Shown piece by piece: positions 1 through 5,802 of a DNA stretch of 9,662 nucleotides. The first letter of the stretch is position 1. Each line of letters opens with the position of its first letter. A program made the translations under genes and the position numbers. Source of the stretch: Bermanella sp041589295. Lineage in GTDB: Bacteria; Pseudomonadota; Gammaproteobacteria; Pseudomonadales; Oceanobacteraceae. Where the stretch lies: NCBI GenBank assembly GCA_041589295.1, contig JBFHVZ010000155.1, positions 1 through 9,662 on the forward strand, written 5' to 3'. The notes below the pieces were generated by a model, which worked only from the letters and a program-made list of their open reading frames with translations, ran no database searches and was not told where the DNA came from.

Positions 1-1
1 C

Positions 2-94
2 GATGGACGCCACAATAGCAAAATCGACCGAGTCACCTTGAAGCAATACTTGAAATCTGCCGCACCATTATTTGTAACTACGGAGGCTGTTTAA
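2..94 (+). CDS. C-terminal end of an unrecognised protein (partial)
   Basis: An open frame enters at the left edge and runs 30 codons to a TAA whose last A is the first base of the next gene's ATG (TAATG). The visible tail begins DGRHNSKIDR and ends PLFVTTEAV. It shows no membrane segment or motif that I can assign to a family. The stop/start overlap and shared strand suggest translational coupling with the lipid enzyme that follows, so the missing gene may belong to the same lipid pathway; that is inference. A short alternative ATG frame at base 3 stops after 12 codons and is not preferred. Confidence 0.55.
   Translation, partial: DGRHNSKIDRVTLKQYLKSAAPLFVTTEAV
82..86 (+). promoter_or_regulatory. 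Ribosome binding site of the CDP-lipid fusion gene
   Basis: GGAGG lies seven bases before the ATG at 94, inside the last codons of the upstream gene. It supports the 94 start and coupled translation across the TAATG overlap. Confidence 0.75.
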
Positions 95-1275
95 TGAAAT
101 CGGAACAATCATCCTCGCTCTTTATTATCAAGTTAACGGCTGTCGATTGGTTGACTCTTTCTAGTGTTGTAACCACGTGTTTAGCCGTTGGGCTTTCCCT
201 ATCCGGTTTCTACTTACTCGCTACCTCTCTGCTGTTTATTGCCATGTGTGCCGATGCGTTTGATGGCATTTTAGCGAGAAAGTATGGTTTGGAACGCAAC
301 TTTGGTCGTTACCTAGATGGGTTTATGGATGTGCTTATTTATTTAGTTTCCCCTGCCTTAATTTGGTATCAGATGGGATTCGACGGCCTATACAGTTTGT
401 GTTTAGTTATCATGATCGCCTGCGGGTGTATTCGATTATCGGTGTTTAACGACATCGGCAATATTCAAGAAAGCAATGGTCTCAGTTATTTGGGCATGCC
501 TGTCTTTTGGAGCGTTATCATTTTAGGGGTTAGCCAATGCTTGTTGCAGGTGTTATCCAGCACAACGGTTTATCAACTTCTTGCGATCGCGCTTACTATT
601 TTCTCTGTCTTTATGCTTTTAAGACGGCCTTTCTTTAAATTCAAATCGTTAGCGCAAATATTGACTATTACCCTAGGTGGGTCATTGTTGCTATTTCTAT
701 TATCTCTTTATCGTGGCGAACTGAGCTTTGATCCATCAATGTTGATCACTGCCCTTTATATGCAGATACCCATTGTTATTGGTGGAGTTCTCCACATGAT
801 GATTGTCAAAAAAGACATCTTTGCCTTTTTGAAGATTCCAGTCAGTGATTCTTTATTCGGGAAAAATAAGACCTGGCGCGGTATCGTGCTAATGCCTGTA
901 TTAACTGCTTTTGGCACGCTTCTGTTTTTCACCTCGCTGGGTAGCCTAGATTCAACTGTTAACCTGCTGTTTCTACAAAACACGAACACAGTCATGATTG
1001 GAGTATTATTAGGCTTAGGCTACATATTGGCCGAGCTGCCAAACTCTTACATAAAAAGAAGACTAGGGATTCATCCGGGTGAGAGTAGCCAGCAATTCCC
1101 ATCACTGTTTATTGCACTCGATCAATTAGATTCCGCCATCGGCGTTGCCATTGCTTATGCTCTATTGGGTGCACCGGCTAGTATTTGCATACTATATATC
1201 GTGACATTTCCATTCACGGCATTATTAGTTAAACAGTTTCTATATTTATTTAAACTAAAGGCTAGTCGGGTTTAG
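94..1275 (+). CDS. Fusion of CDP-alcohol phosphatidyltransferase (PssA-like) and CDP-archaeol synthase-like (CarS/DUF46) domains
   Basis: This 393-residue, very hydrophobic protein has two recognisable halves. Residues 54–79 carry the complete CDP-alcohol phosphatidyltransferase signature D-x2-D-G-x2-A-R-x8-G-x3-D-x3-D (D54, D57, G58, A61, R62, G71, D75, D79). R114-L-S-V-F-N followed by YLGMP (132–136) resembles bacterial phosphatidylserine synthase PssA. Residues about 220–393 resemble CarS/DUF46: FGKNKTWRG (255–263), SYIKRRLGI (318–326) and DQLDS (343–347). Family knowledge: CarS-type enzymes make a CDP-lipid from CTP and a phospholipid precursor, and CDP-alcohol transferases then replace CMP with an alcohol. 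A single membrane protein could therefore do both steps; that is inference, and lipid and alcohol substrates are unknown. Where archaeal enzymes usually have GD before the KR segment, this one has AE (313–314). The gene looks AT-richer than the der block: hand counts give about 43% GC for 541–600 against 55% for 3421–3480. The start is set by GGAGG and TAATG. Confidence 0.85.
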   Translation: MKSEQSSSLFIIKLTAVDWLTLSSVVTTCLAVGLSLSGFYLLATSLLFIAMCADAFDGILARKYGLERNFGRYLDGFMDVLIYLVSPALIWYQMGFDGLYSLCLVIMIACGCIRLSVFNDIGNIQESNGLSYLGMPVFWSVIILGVSQCLLQVLSSTTVYQLLAIALTIFSVFMLLRRPFFKFKSLAQILTITLGGSLLLFLLSLYRGELSFDPSMLITALYMQIPIVIGGVLHMMIVKKDIFAFLKIPVSDSLFGKNKTWRGIVLMPVLTAFGTLLFFTSLGSLDSTVNLLFLQNTNTVMIGVLLGLGYILAELPNSYIKRRLGIHPGESSQQFPSLFIALDQLDSAIGVAIAYALLGAPASICILYIVTFPFTALLVKQFLYLFKLKASRV

Positions 1276-1282
1276 CCGATTC

Positions 1283-1316
1283 GCTTTAAACTGATTAACG
1301 CAATGTCGTTTAAAGC
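1283..1316. repeat. Inverted repeat between the lipid gene and the Rieske gene
   Basis: GCTTTAAAC (1283–1291) is matched perfectly by GTTTAAAGC (1308–1316) across a 16-base spacer. It fills much of the 55-base gap before the Rieske start. There is no T-run after either arm, so it is not a typical terminator. It could be a regulator site or a weak hairpin; no function is shown. Confidence 0.45.
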
Positions 1317-1330
1317 AAAGCTATTTCGTT

Positions 1331-1663
1331 ATGATTAAACTGTGTTCTATTGATGAAATTCCAGAAGCCGGAGCGCGCGGCTTTAATATTGATGGCCATC
1401 ATCTATTTGCCGTAAAAAAGCATGGCAACATTCGTGTGTACGCCAATCACTGTCCGCATTTGGGCATTCAATTGGAATTTATGCCAGACCAATTCCTAGA
1501 TATGGAAGGCAGTTTGATTCAGTGCGCCATGCACGGCGCACTGTTCAGAATAGAAGACGGCTATTGTGTCAGCGGCCCCTGTGTAGACCAATCATTAACG
1601 GCATTACCATTCGCCGTTCAAGATGGTGATGTGTACTGGTTGGCCCAACAAGCCGACAACTAG
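1331..1663 (+). CDS. Small Rieske [2Fe-2S] ferredoxin-like protein
   Basis: This 110-residue protein is essentially a single Rieske domain. Box 1 is C41-P-H43 and box 2 is C65-x2-H68, the two Cys and two His that bind the Rieske cluster. The surrounding words (ANHCPHLG, QCAMHGALFRI, GPC) are typical of stand-alone bacterial Rieske proteins. There is no signal peptide or membrane segment, so it is probably a cytoplasmic electron carrier; its redox partner is not visible here. No oxygenase large subunit or reductase is adjacent. The gene lies 55 bases after the lipid gene on the same strand, with only a weak purine-rich stretch (AAAGCAAAG) before its ATG, so it may be read through or have its own promoter. 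It converges with the haemoglobin gene and overlaps it by four bases. Confidence 0.88.
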   Translation: MIKLCSIDEIPEAGARGFNIDGHHLFAVKKHGNIRVYANHCPHLGIQLEFMPDQFLDMEGSLIQCAMHGALFRIEDGYCVSGPCVDQSLTALPFAVQDGDVYWLAQQADN

Positions 1664-2073
1664 CGGGTGCGACAACGCTCTGCTGGTACGGCTAATTGCT
1701 TTAATAAATACTCTTTGAAGTCTTCCGCGTAGGGCTGTTGTTCTAACGCCTTTTCCATGCATAACAGCCATGCATCCCGCTCGGCTTCTCCAATATCCAA
1801 GTGACTATGTGCCGCAGGTATCGCAATGGGCCCATACTTTTCGTGAAATAGTTTTGGCCCACCTGTCCACGCCGCTAAAAAGCGCGCTAGCTTATCCCGC
1901 GATTCGGTTAAGTCCTGCGGGTGCATTTCTCGAATGCGTTTGGCTTCTGGCAAGGTTTCCATAAAGTCGTAGAACGCATCAACCAGCTTTTGTAGGCCTT
2001 CGAATTGGCCAGCCGCTTGATAGCTGGCATCTTGGGTGCCATATACTTTTGTCTTCATGGTTTGAATATTCAT
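1660..2073 (-). CDS. Group II truncated haemoglobin (YjbI/trHbO type)
   Basis: This 137-residue single-domain protein matches group II truncated haemoglobins. HPQDL (51–55), the FLAAWTGGP segment (65–73) and RDAWLLCM (99–106) are characteristic. H89 aligns with the proximal haem-binding histidine, W102 with the group II TrpG8, and Y35 with the B10 tyrosine. Such proteins bind O2, NO or peroxide and are often linked to oxidative or nitrosative stress; the exact role here is unknown. The ATG at 2073 is preferred over an internal one at 2058 because GGAG (2079–2082) lies five bases before it. The gene is convergent with the Rieske gene and diverges in transcription from nothing: der, on its right, points the same way but ends in a terminator, so this gene probably has its own promoter in 2083–2165. 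I could not identify a clear -35/-10 pair there. Confidence 0.92.
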   Translation of the reverse strand: MNIQTMKTKVYGTQDASYQAAGQFEGLQKLVDAFYDFMETLPEAKRIREMHPQDLTESRDKLARFLAAWTGGPKLFHEKYGPIAIPAAHSHLDIGEAERDAWLLCMEKALEQQPYAEDFKEYLLKQLAVPAERCRTR

Positions 2074-2078
2074 GCTCG

Positions 2079-2082
2079 CTCC
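2079..2082 (-). promoter_or_regulatory. Ribosome binding site of the truncated haemoglobin
   Basis: On the minus strand GGAG precedes the ATG at 2073 by five bases. It decides between this start and the in-frame ATG five codons later. Confidence 0.65.
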
Positions 2083-2165
2083 AACACTGATGCTTTCAAT
2101 CTAGCTTGCTCGTAGTTCACAACTAAGCCCTTTAAACCTTTTTTAATTGGGGGCTCTTAAAAGCG

Positions 2166-2190
2166 AAAAACGCAGCCTAGGCTGCGTTTA
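2166..2190 (-). terminator. Rho-independent terminator after der
   Basis: A perfect 22-base palindrome (2168–2189, centred on CCTAGG, arms AAACGCAGCC/GGCTGCGTTT) is followed on the minus strand by a run of T (from AAAAA at 2166–2170). It begins within a few bases of the der TAA (2193–2195) and should end the rlmN-to-der transcription block, separating it from the haemoglobin gene. The reverse direction has only a short T-run, so it is best read as a minus-strand terminator. Confidence 0.85.
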
Positions 2191-2192
2191 AC

Positions 2193-3662
2193 TTAACGTT
2201 TATTTTGCTTTGATCGCTTAGATCGCAGCTTATCTTTTTTCGCTTGGCGAATGTCCGCCGTTTGCTTCAAACGATCACCGCGTTTAGAGCGGTTAAAGAT
2301 TTTATCGTCTTTTTTGTTATCGAATGGGTTGTCACCGGTACGGAATTCAAAACGAATGGGCGTACCACTGATTTTTAACACGCGGCGGAAGGTATTCGCC
2401 AAATAGCGTTTATAGTGGTCAGGCAACGCTGAGGTCTTATTGCCGTGCACCACAATGACAGGTGGGTTTTGACCACCTTGGTGTGCGTAACGCAATTTAA
2501 TACGCTGACCACCCACCAACGGCGGCTGATGGTCCATGATGGCATCTTCCAAAATACGTGTTAGCTGACTGGTCGGTACTTTCATGCGCGCAGACGTGTA
2601 TGCGTCTTCAACTGAATCGTACAAGTTACCCACACCTGTGCCATGCAATGCAGATATAAAATGGATATCGGCCCAATCGGCAAAGGTCATGCGTCGCTCT
2701 AATTCTTTTTTCACATACTCTTTTTGTTCGCTGTCCATGCCATCCCATTTATTCAGGGCAATCACCAGCGCACGACCTGCGTTTAATACAAAACTGAGCA
2801 TAGTGAGGTCTTGCTCAACCAAACCATCACGGGCATCAATTACCAAAATGCAGACGTTACTGTCTTGAATGGCTTGCAGGGTTTTAACAATGGAAAACTT
2901 TTCCACCGCTTCCGAAATATTTTTACGACGACGTACACCTGCGGTGTCGATCAGCATGTACTTTTTATCGTGACGTTCGTAAGGAATATAAATGGAGTCC
3001 ATGGTGGTGCCCGCTTGGTTAAACACCACCACGCGGTCTTCACCTAACATGCGGTTAACCAATGTGGATTTACCTACGTTGGGACGACCAACCACAGAAA
3101 TACGAATGCGACGTTCGCCTTCGTCTTCTTCGTCACCTTCACCTTCGAGTACTTCTGGTACGGCAAATTCAGGGCCCAGCTCGGCCAGTACATGGTCGAT
3201 CATCTGGGTGACGCCACGGTTATGTGACGCAGCGATTGTCAGTAGTTCACCAAGACCTAGTTCATAAAATTCACTGGTGGCCACGTCGGCGTTCAAGCCG
3301 TCGATTTTGTTCACGACTAAATAGGTTTTCTTTTGCGTCGTGCGCAGGTGCTGGGCAATCATGCGATCCGCAGAGGTTAAACCGGCACGGGCATCCACCA
3401 AGAACAGCACCACGTCAGCTTCTTCCATGGCCTGATAACTTTGCTCAGCCATGCGCTCGTCCAAGCCTTGCTCAAGACCCGAGATACCACCGGTATCCAC
3501 CACAATGTAATCGCGCTCGCCCACTTTACCTGCGCCATATTTGCGGTCACGGGTCAGGCCAGCCACGTCGGCCACCAACGCATCGCGGGTGCGCGTTAGG
3601 CGGTTAAACAGCGTCGATTTACCGACATTTGGGCGGCCCACTAGGGCTATAACTGGATTCAT
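2193..3662 (-). CDS. der: GTPase Der (EngA), ribosome assembly
   Basis: This 489-residue protein has the two tandem GTPase domains unique to Der. Domain 1 has GRPNVGKS (9–16), DTGG (56–59) and NKID (118–121). Domain 2 has GRPNVGKS (192–199), DTAG (239–242) and NKWD (304–307). A KH-like C-terminal domain follows, ending in a strongly basic tail from about residue 450. Family knowledge: Der is an essential GTPase that acts late in 50S subunit assembly. The acidic linker between the G domains (about 173–183, rich in E/D) is usual. In the switch region of domain 2 the sequence is AGTTMDS (217–223), with Met at 221 where E. coli and many others have Arg. It is the last gene of the block, lying 150 bases after bamB and separated from it by repeats. 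The start has only a weak AGAAG upstream. Confidence 0.97.
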   Translation of the reverse strand: MNPVIALVGRPNVGKSTLFNRLTRTRDALVADVAGLTRDRKYGAGKVGERDYIVVDTGGISGLEQGLDERMAEQSYQAMEEADVVLFLVDARAGLTSADRMIAQHLRTTQKKTYLVVNKIDGLNADVATSEFYELGLGELLTIAASHNRGVTQMIDHVLAELGPEFAVPEVLEGEGDEEDEGERRIRISVVGRPNVGKSTLVNRMLGEDRVVVFNQAGTTMDSIYIPYERHDKKYMLIDTAGVRRRKNISEAVEKFSIVKTLQAIQDSNVCILVIDARDGLVEQDLTMLSFVLNAGRALVIALNKWDGMDSEQKEYVKKELERRMTFADWADIHFISALHGTGVGNLYDSVEDAYTSARMKVPTSQLTRILEDAIMDHQPPLVGGQRIKLRYAHQGGQNPPVIVVHGNKTSALPDHYKRYLANTFRRVLKISGTPIRFEFRTGDNPFDNKKDDKIFNRSKRGDRLKQTADIRQAKKDKLRSKRSKQNKR

Positions 3663-3716
3663 TTAATTACTTCTTGCTGAAAGCTATCTACATCTAAGAA
3701 TAGTCTAGATGATATC

Positions 3717-3816
3717 TGTAGGTGCCAGACCTTCGGTCCGAACCCTTCGGCTCGAACCCTTCGGTCCGAACCATACTGGTGATCCGTTCATGTTCCCGAG
3801 CTTGGCTCGGTCCTAC
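3717..3816. repeat. REP-like palindromic repeat element between bamB and der
   Basis: The element begins TGTAGG (3717–3722) and ends CCTAC (3812–3816). Inside are three tandem 14-base units, 3730–3743, 3744–3757 and 3758–3771. Units 1 and 3 are identical (CCTTCGGTCCGAAC); unit 2 differs at two bases (CCTTCGGCTCGAAC). Neighbouring units can pair as CCGAA–CCC–TTCGG hairpins. A further hairpin, CCGAGC–TTG–GCTCGG, lies at 3796–3810. A TACTGGT direct repeat occurs at 3774–3780 and 3814–3820. The bamB stop codon (minus TAG, 3813–3815) falls inside the right end. The structure resembles REP/BIME elements of Gammaproteobacteria; assigning it to a family would need genome-wide copies. Confidence 0.7.
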
Positions 3817-5042
3817 TGGTCAATTTGGAAAAGATTTAGGAAACCAGAGTTATTGATCGCCAACAGGTAGTCCCCTGTGGTCACCAAACGGGTACGGATA
3901 CCTGGGTCTAAATCAAAGTAGCGCGTTGGATGCTTAAAGTTGTAGCTGCCACCACGCACCCAATCTACTGCGGGACGCTTGATCTGAGCACGGCCCACTA
4001 AAGCTCCGTCCAACTGCTTAAATAAATGCACAAAACCTTCGAAATCGGCTACGGCGATATAGCTTTGCAAAAACACCGGTTCTGTCAGTTGACGTCCGCG
4101 TAGGTCTGGCTGATTCCAAACTTCGCTGCCACTGCGTTCATCAAAGGCTTGCAATTCATCTTTTGCGCCCAATACGTACAAGTTTCCTAACCCGTACAAT
4201 GGGCCATGGTAGCTGGATGCATCTCGCTTCCACACCAATTTGCCCATGCGCAAATCAATAGCCGCCAATTGACCTTGGTAACCCACAACAAATAAGGTTT
4301 CGTCACGGACCAACAAACGACCGTCGATATCCACCAAGCGCTCTAATTCGGAACGGCCAGCTGGAATACCAATGCGCTCGCTCCATTTTTCGCTGCCGTC
4401 ATTTAAATTAAGCCCCAACACCTTACCGTTAGCAAAACCCACTAACAGTTGGTCTTCGTAAAACACAGGGGATGATGTACCACGCAGCGATAGGTTAGGC
4501 ATATTGCTGTCGTACATCCAACGTTGCTCGCCATTCGCACTGGAGAACAAGCGCACTTTGCCATCAACACTTTGTACCGCCACAACACCTTTGCTGACCG
4601 CTGGCGCTGCCAACACTTCACTTTGTACCGGCGCAACCCAAACGGTTTCACCTGTATCACGCTTAAGTGCGTGTAGCTCGCCGTTATCGGTGACTAAAAA
4701 GACGTGTTTTTCCGAAACAGCCAGTGCCGATTGAATATTAGCGTTAAGTTGTACTTGCCATAATTTGTCGGCACTTTGCAGCACATAGGCACTGACTTGG
4801 CCAAAAGCGTCGGCCACGTAGAATTTATCCGCCCACAGCGCAGGTTCGATTCGAGCATAGGCCTGACCCATGCCCTTACCTACCTGTAAACGCCATACCA
4901 AATCCAGCTCAACTTCTTCTTCAAAAGAGGAAAGTTCAGACGGTTCGTTACTGACTTTTTCTTTCTTTGGTTCGCTGCTGCACGCTGCCAGCAACATTCC
5001 ACAAGCAACGGCGGCAAATCCAATCCAACGTGGCATATTCAT
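3813..5042 (-). CDS. bamB: Outer-membrane assembly lipoprotein BamB
   Basis: This 409-residue protein has a lipoprotein signal peptide with lipobox L18-A-A-C21; Ser at +2 favours outer-membrane sorting. The rest is a WD/PQQ-like beta-propeller with repeated blades, for example NGELHALKRDTGETVW (120–135) and DGKVRLFSSANGEQRW (160–175). The segment PAGRSELERLVDIDG (227–241) matches the conserved BamB region that contacts BamA. Family knowledge: BamB is a scaffold lipoprotein of the BAM complex that inserts beta-barrel proteins in the outer membrane. It starts one base after the yfgM stop, so the pair is probably translationally coupled; a GGTGA lies about nine bases before the ATG. An in-frame ATG two codons later is an equally possible start. 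Its stop lies in a repeat element. Confidence 0.95.
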   Translation of the reverse strand: MNMPRWIGFAAVACGMLLAACSSEPKKEKVSNEPSELSSFEEEVELDLVWRLQVGKGMGQAYARIEPALWADKFYVADAFGQVSAYVLQSADKLWQVQLNANIQSALAVSEKHVFLVTDNGELHALKRDTGETVWVAPVQSEVLAAPAVSKGVVAVQSVDGKVRLFSSANGEQRWMYDSNMPNLSLRGTSSPVFYEDQLLVGFANGKVLGLNLNDGSEKWSERIGIPAGRSELERLVDIDGRLLVRDETLFVVGYQGQLAAIDLRMGKLVWKRDASSYHGPLYGLGNLYVLGAKDELQAFDERSGSEVWNQPDLRGRQLTEPVFLQSYIAVADFEGFVHLFKQLDGALVGRAQIKRPAVDWVRGGSYNFKHPTRYFDLDPGIRTRLVTTGDYLLAINNSGFLNLFQIDQ

Positions 5043-5043
5043 A

Positions 5044-5688
5044 TTATTCGGTCACCGCTAAGTCAGCTAACTTCAGTTCTAGCAAAGATTGGTCAGCATT
5101 AATTTTACGACCTTCTTCTTTTGCCAGCTGATAAGCGTCACGCGCTTCGTCTTCGCGACCGAGTTTAAATAGGATGTCGCCTTTTACTTCTAAATAGTTA
5201 AAAGCGAATGCGCCTTGTTTTTCAACATTCAGTAATGCCAAAGCTTCTTCACCACGATCCAGTTCGTTCAATACACGTGCCATACGCAAGTTAGCTAGGT
5301 GAACCAAAGCCTCGTCGGAAGCGGTTTCTTTTACGTAGGTTAGCTCAGTGATTGCAGACTCGTAATCTTTCGCTTCAACCGCGTCTTTTGCTTTAAACAG
5401 CGCCGCAAATTGAGCATAAGGAGTACCACTGTATTCGTTTTTCAGTTGATCCAGCAATTGTGCACGACGACCTAAATCTTCTTCTGCTTCGGACTCACTG
5501 ATTTCCAACATGGATTGGTAAACAGCGGACGCTTGTTCTGCCGTCGCTTGTTTTTGCGATTGATAGCCTTGATAACCAAACCAGCCACCTACAACCAACA
5601 CGGCGGCGACAATTGTTTGCGTGCCGTTTTCTTTCCACCAGTTCTTAATGGCTTCGATTTGTTCTTCTTCTGTGCGCATGTCGCTCAT
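5044..5688 (-). CDS. yfgM: YfgM-family TPR-like membrane-anchored periplasmic protein
   Basis: From the ATG at 5688 the protein has 214 residues, close to E. coli YfgM (206). It starts with a short charged cytoplasmic part (MSDMRTEEEQIEAIKNWW), then a single membrane segment (about 24–42, containing AAVLVVGGWFGYQG), then an alanine- and leucine-rich helical domain of TPR type. Family knowledge: YfgM is an inner-membrane protein with a periplasmic TPR domain that associates with SecYEG and the chaperone PpiD. Its position between hisS and bamB is the usual one and supports the call. The open frame extends 11 codons further (to 5721), but that ATG lacks a ribosome binding site, while AGGA lies eight bases before 5688. 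Confidence 0.92.
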   Translation of the reverse strand: MSDMRTEEEQIEAIKNWWKENGTQTIVAAVLVVGGWFGYQGYQSQKQATAEQASAVYQSMLEISESEAEEDLGRRAQLLDQLKNEYSGTPYAQFAALFKAKDAVEAKDYESAITELTYVKETASDEALVHLANLRMARVLNELDRGEEALALLNVEKQGAFAFNYLEVKGDILFKLGREDEARDAYQLAKEEGRKINADQSLLELKLADLAVTE

Positions 5689-5696
5689 GTTTTGCT

Positions 5697-5700
5697 TCCT
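5697..5700 (-). promoter_or_regulatory. Ribosome binding site deciding the yfgM start
   Basis: On the minus strand AGGA (in CCAGGAAG) lies eight bases before the ATG at 5688. No comparable site precedes the longer-frame ATG at 5721. Confidence 0.75.
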
Positions 5701-5753
5701 GGTTTTTTTCTTAGCTTTCAATAGCCGCTAACAATAGCTGCTTAATCAGTTAT

Positions 5754-5802
5754 TCGGCACCATGCCGAGCCAAGGTTACGTTTAAAATAAAAAAGGTAAC
5801 CT
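5754..5802. repeat. Hairpin and inverted repeat in the hisS–yfgM gap
   Basis: TCGGCA (5754–5759) pairs with TGCCGA (5763–5768) around a CCA loop. Next to it AGGTTAC (5773–5779) is matched by GTAACCT (5796–5802) across 16 bases that hold an A/T-rich run; the second arm reaches into the hisS stop codon (5801–5803). Neither is followed by a convincing minus-strand T-run, so mRNA processing, stability or weak attenuation is more plausible than full termination. Confidence 0.5.

Noticed and set aside
94..1275. Simple phosphatidylserine synthase
   Set aside because: The N-terminal half fits, but the CarS-like motifs at residues 255–347 are not part of ordinary PssA proteins.
2083..2165. Sigma-70 promoter for the haemoglobin gene
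   Set aside because: A TTGTGA and a TAGATT occur on the minus strand, but their spacing of 13 bases is too short; no convincing pair was found.
3224..3607. Plus-strand open frame opposite der
   Set aside because: Shadow of the highly conserved Der N-terminal region; no domain and no ribosome binding site.
3730..3771. CRISPR-like array
   Set aside because: The 14-base units are directly adjacent with no spacers, and each is itself palindromic; this is a tandem palindromic repeat.
3796..3810. Intrinsic terminator after bamB
   Set aside because: The hairpin is GC-rich but no T-run follows on either strand, and der continues in the same direction without an obvious promoter.
5689..5721. Longer yfgM start at 5721 (11 extra lysine-rich codons)
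   Set aside because: No ribosome binding site precedes it, whereas AGGA is well placed before 5688, and the shorter protein fits YfgM length.
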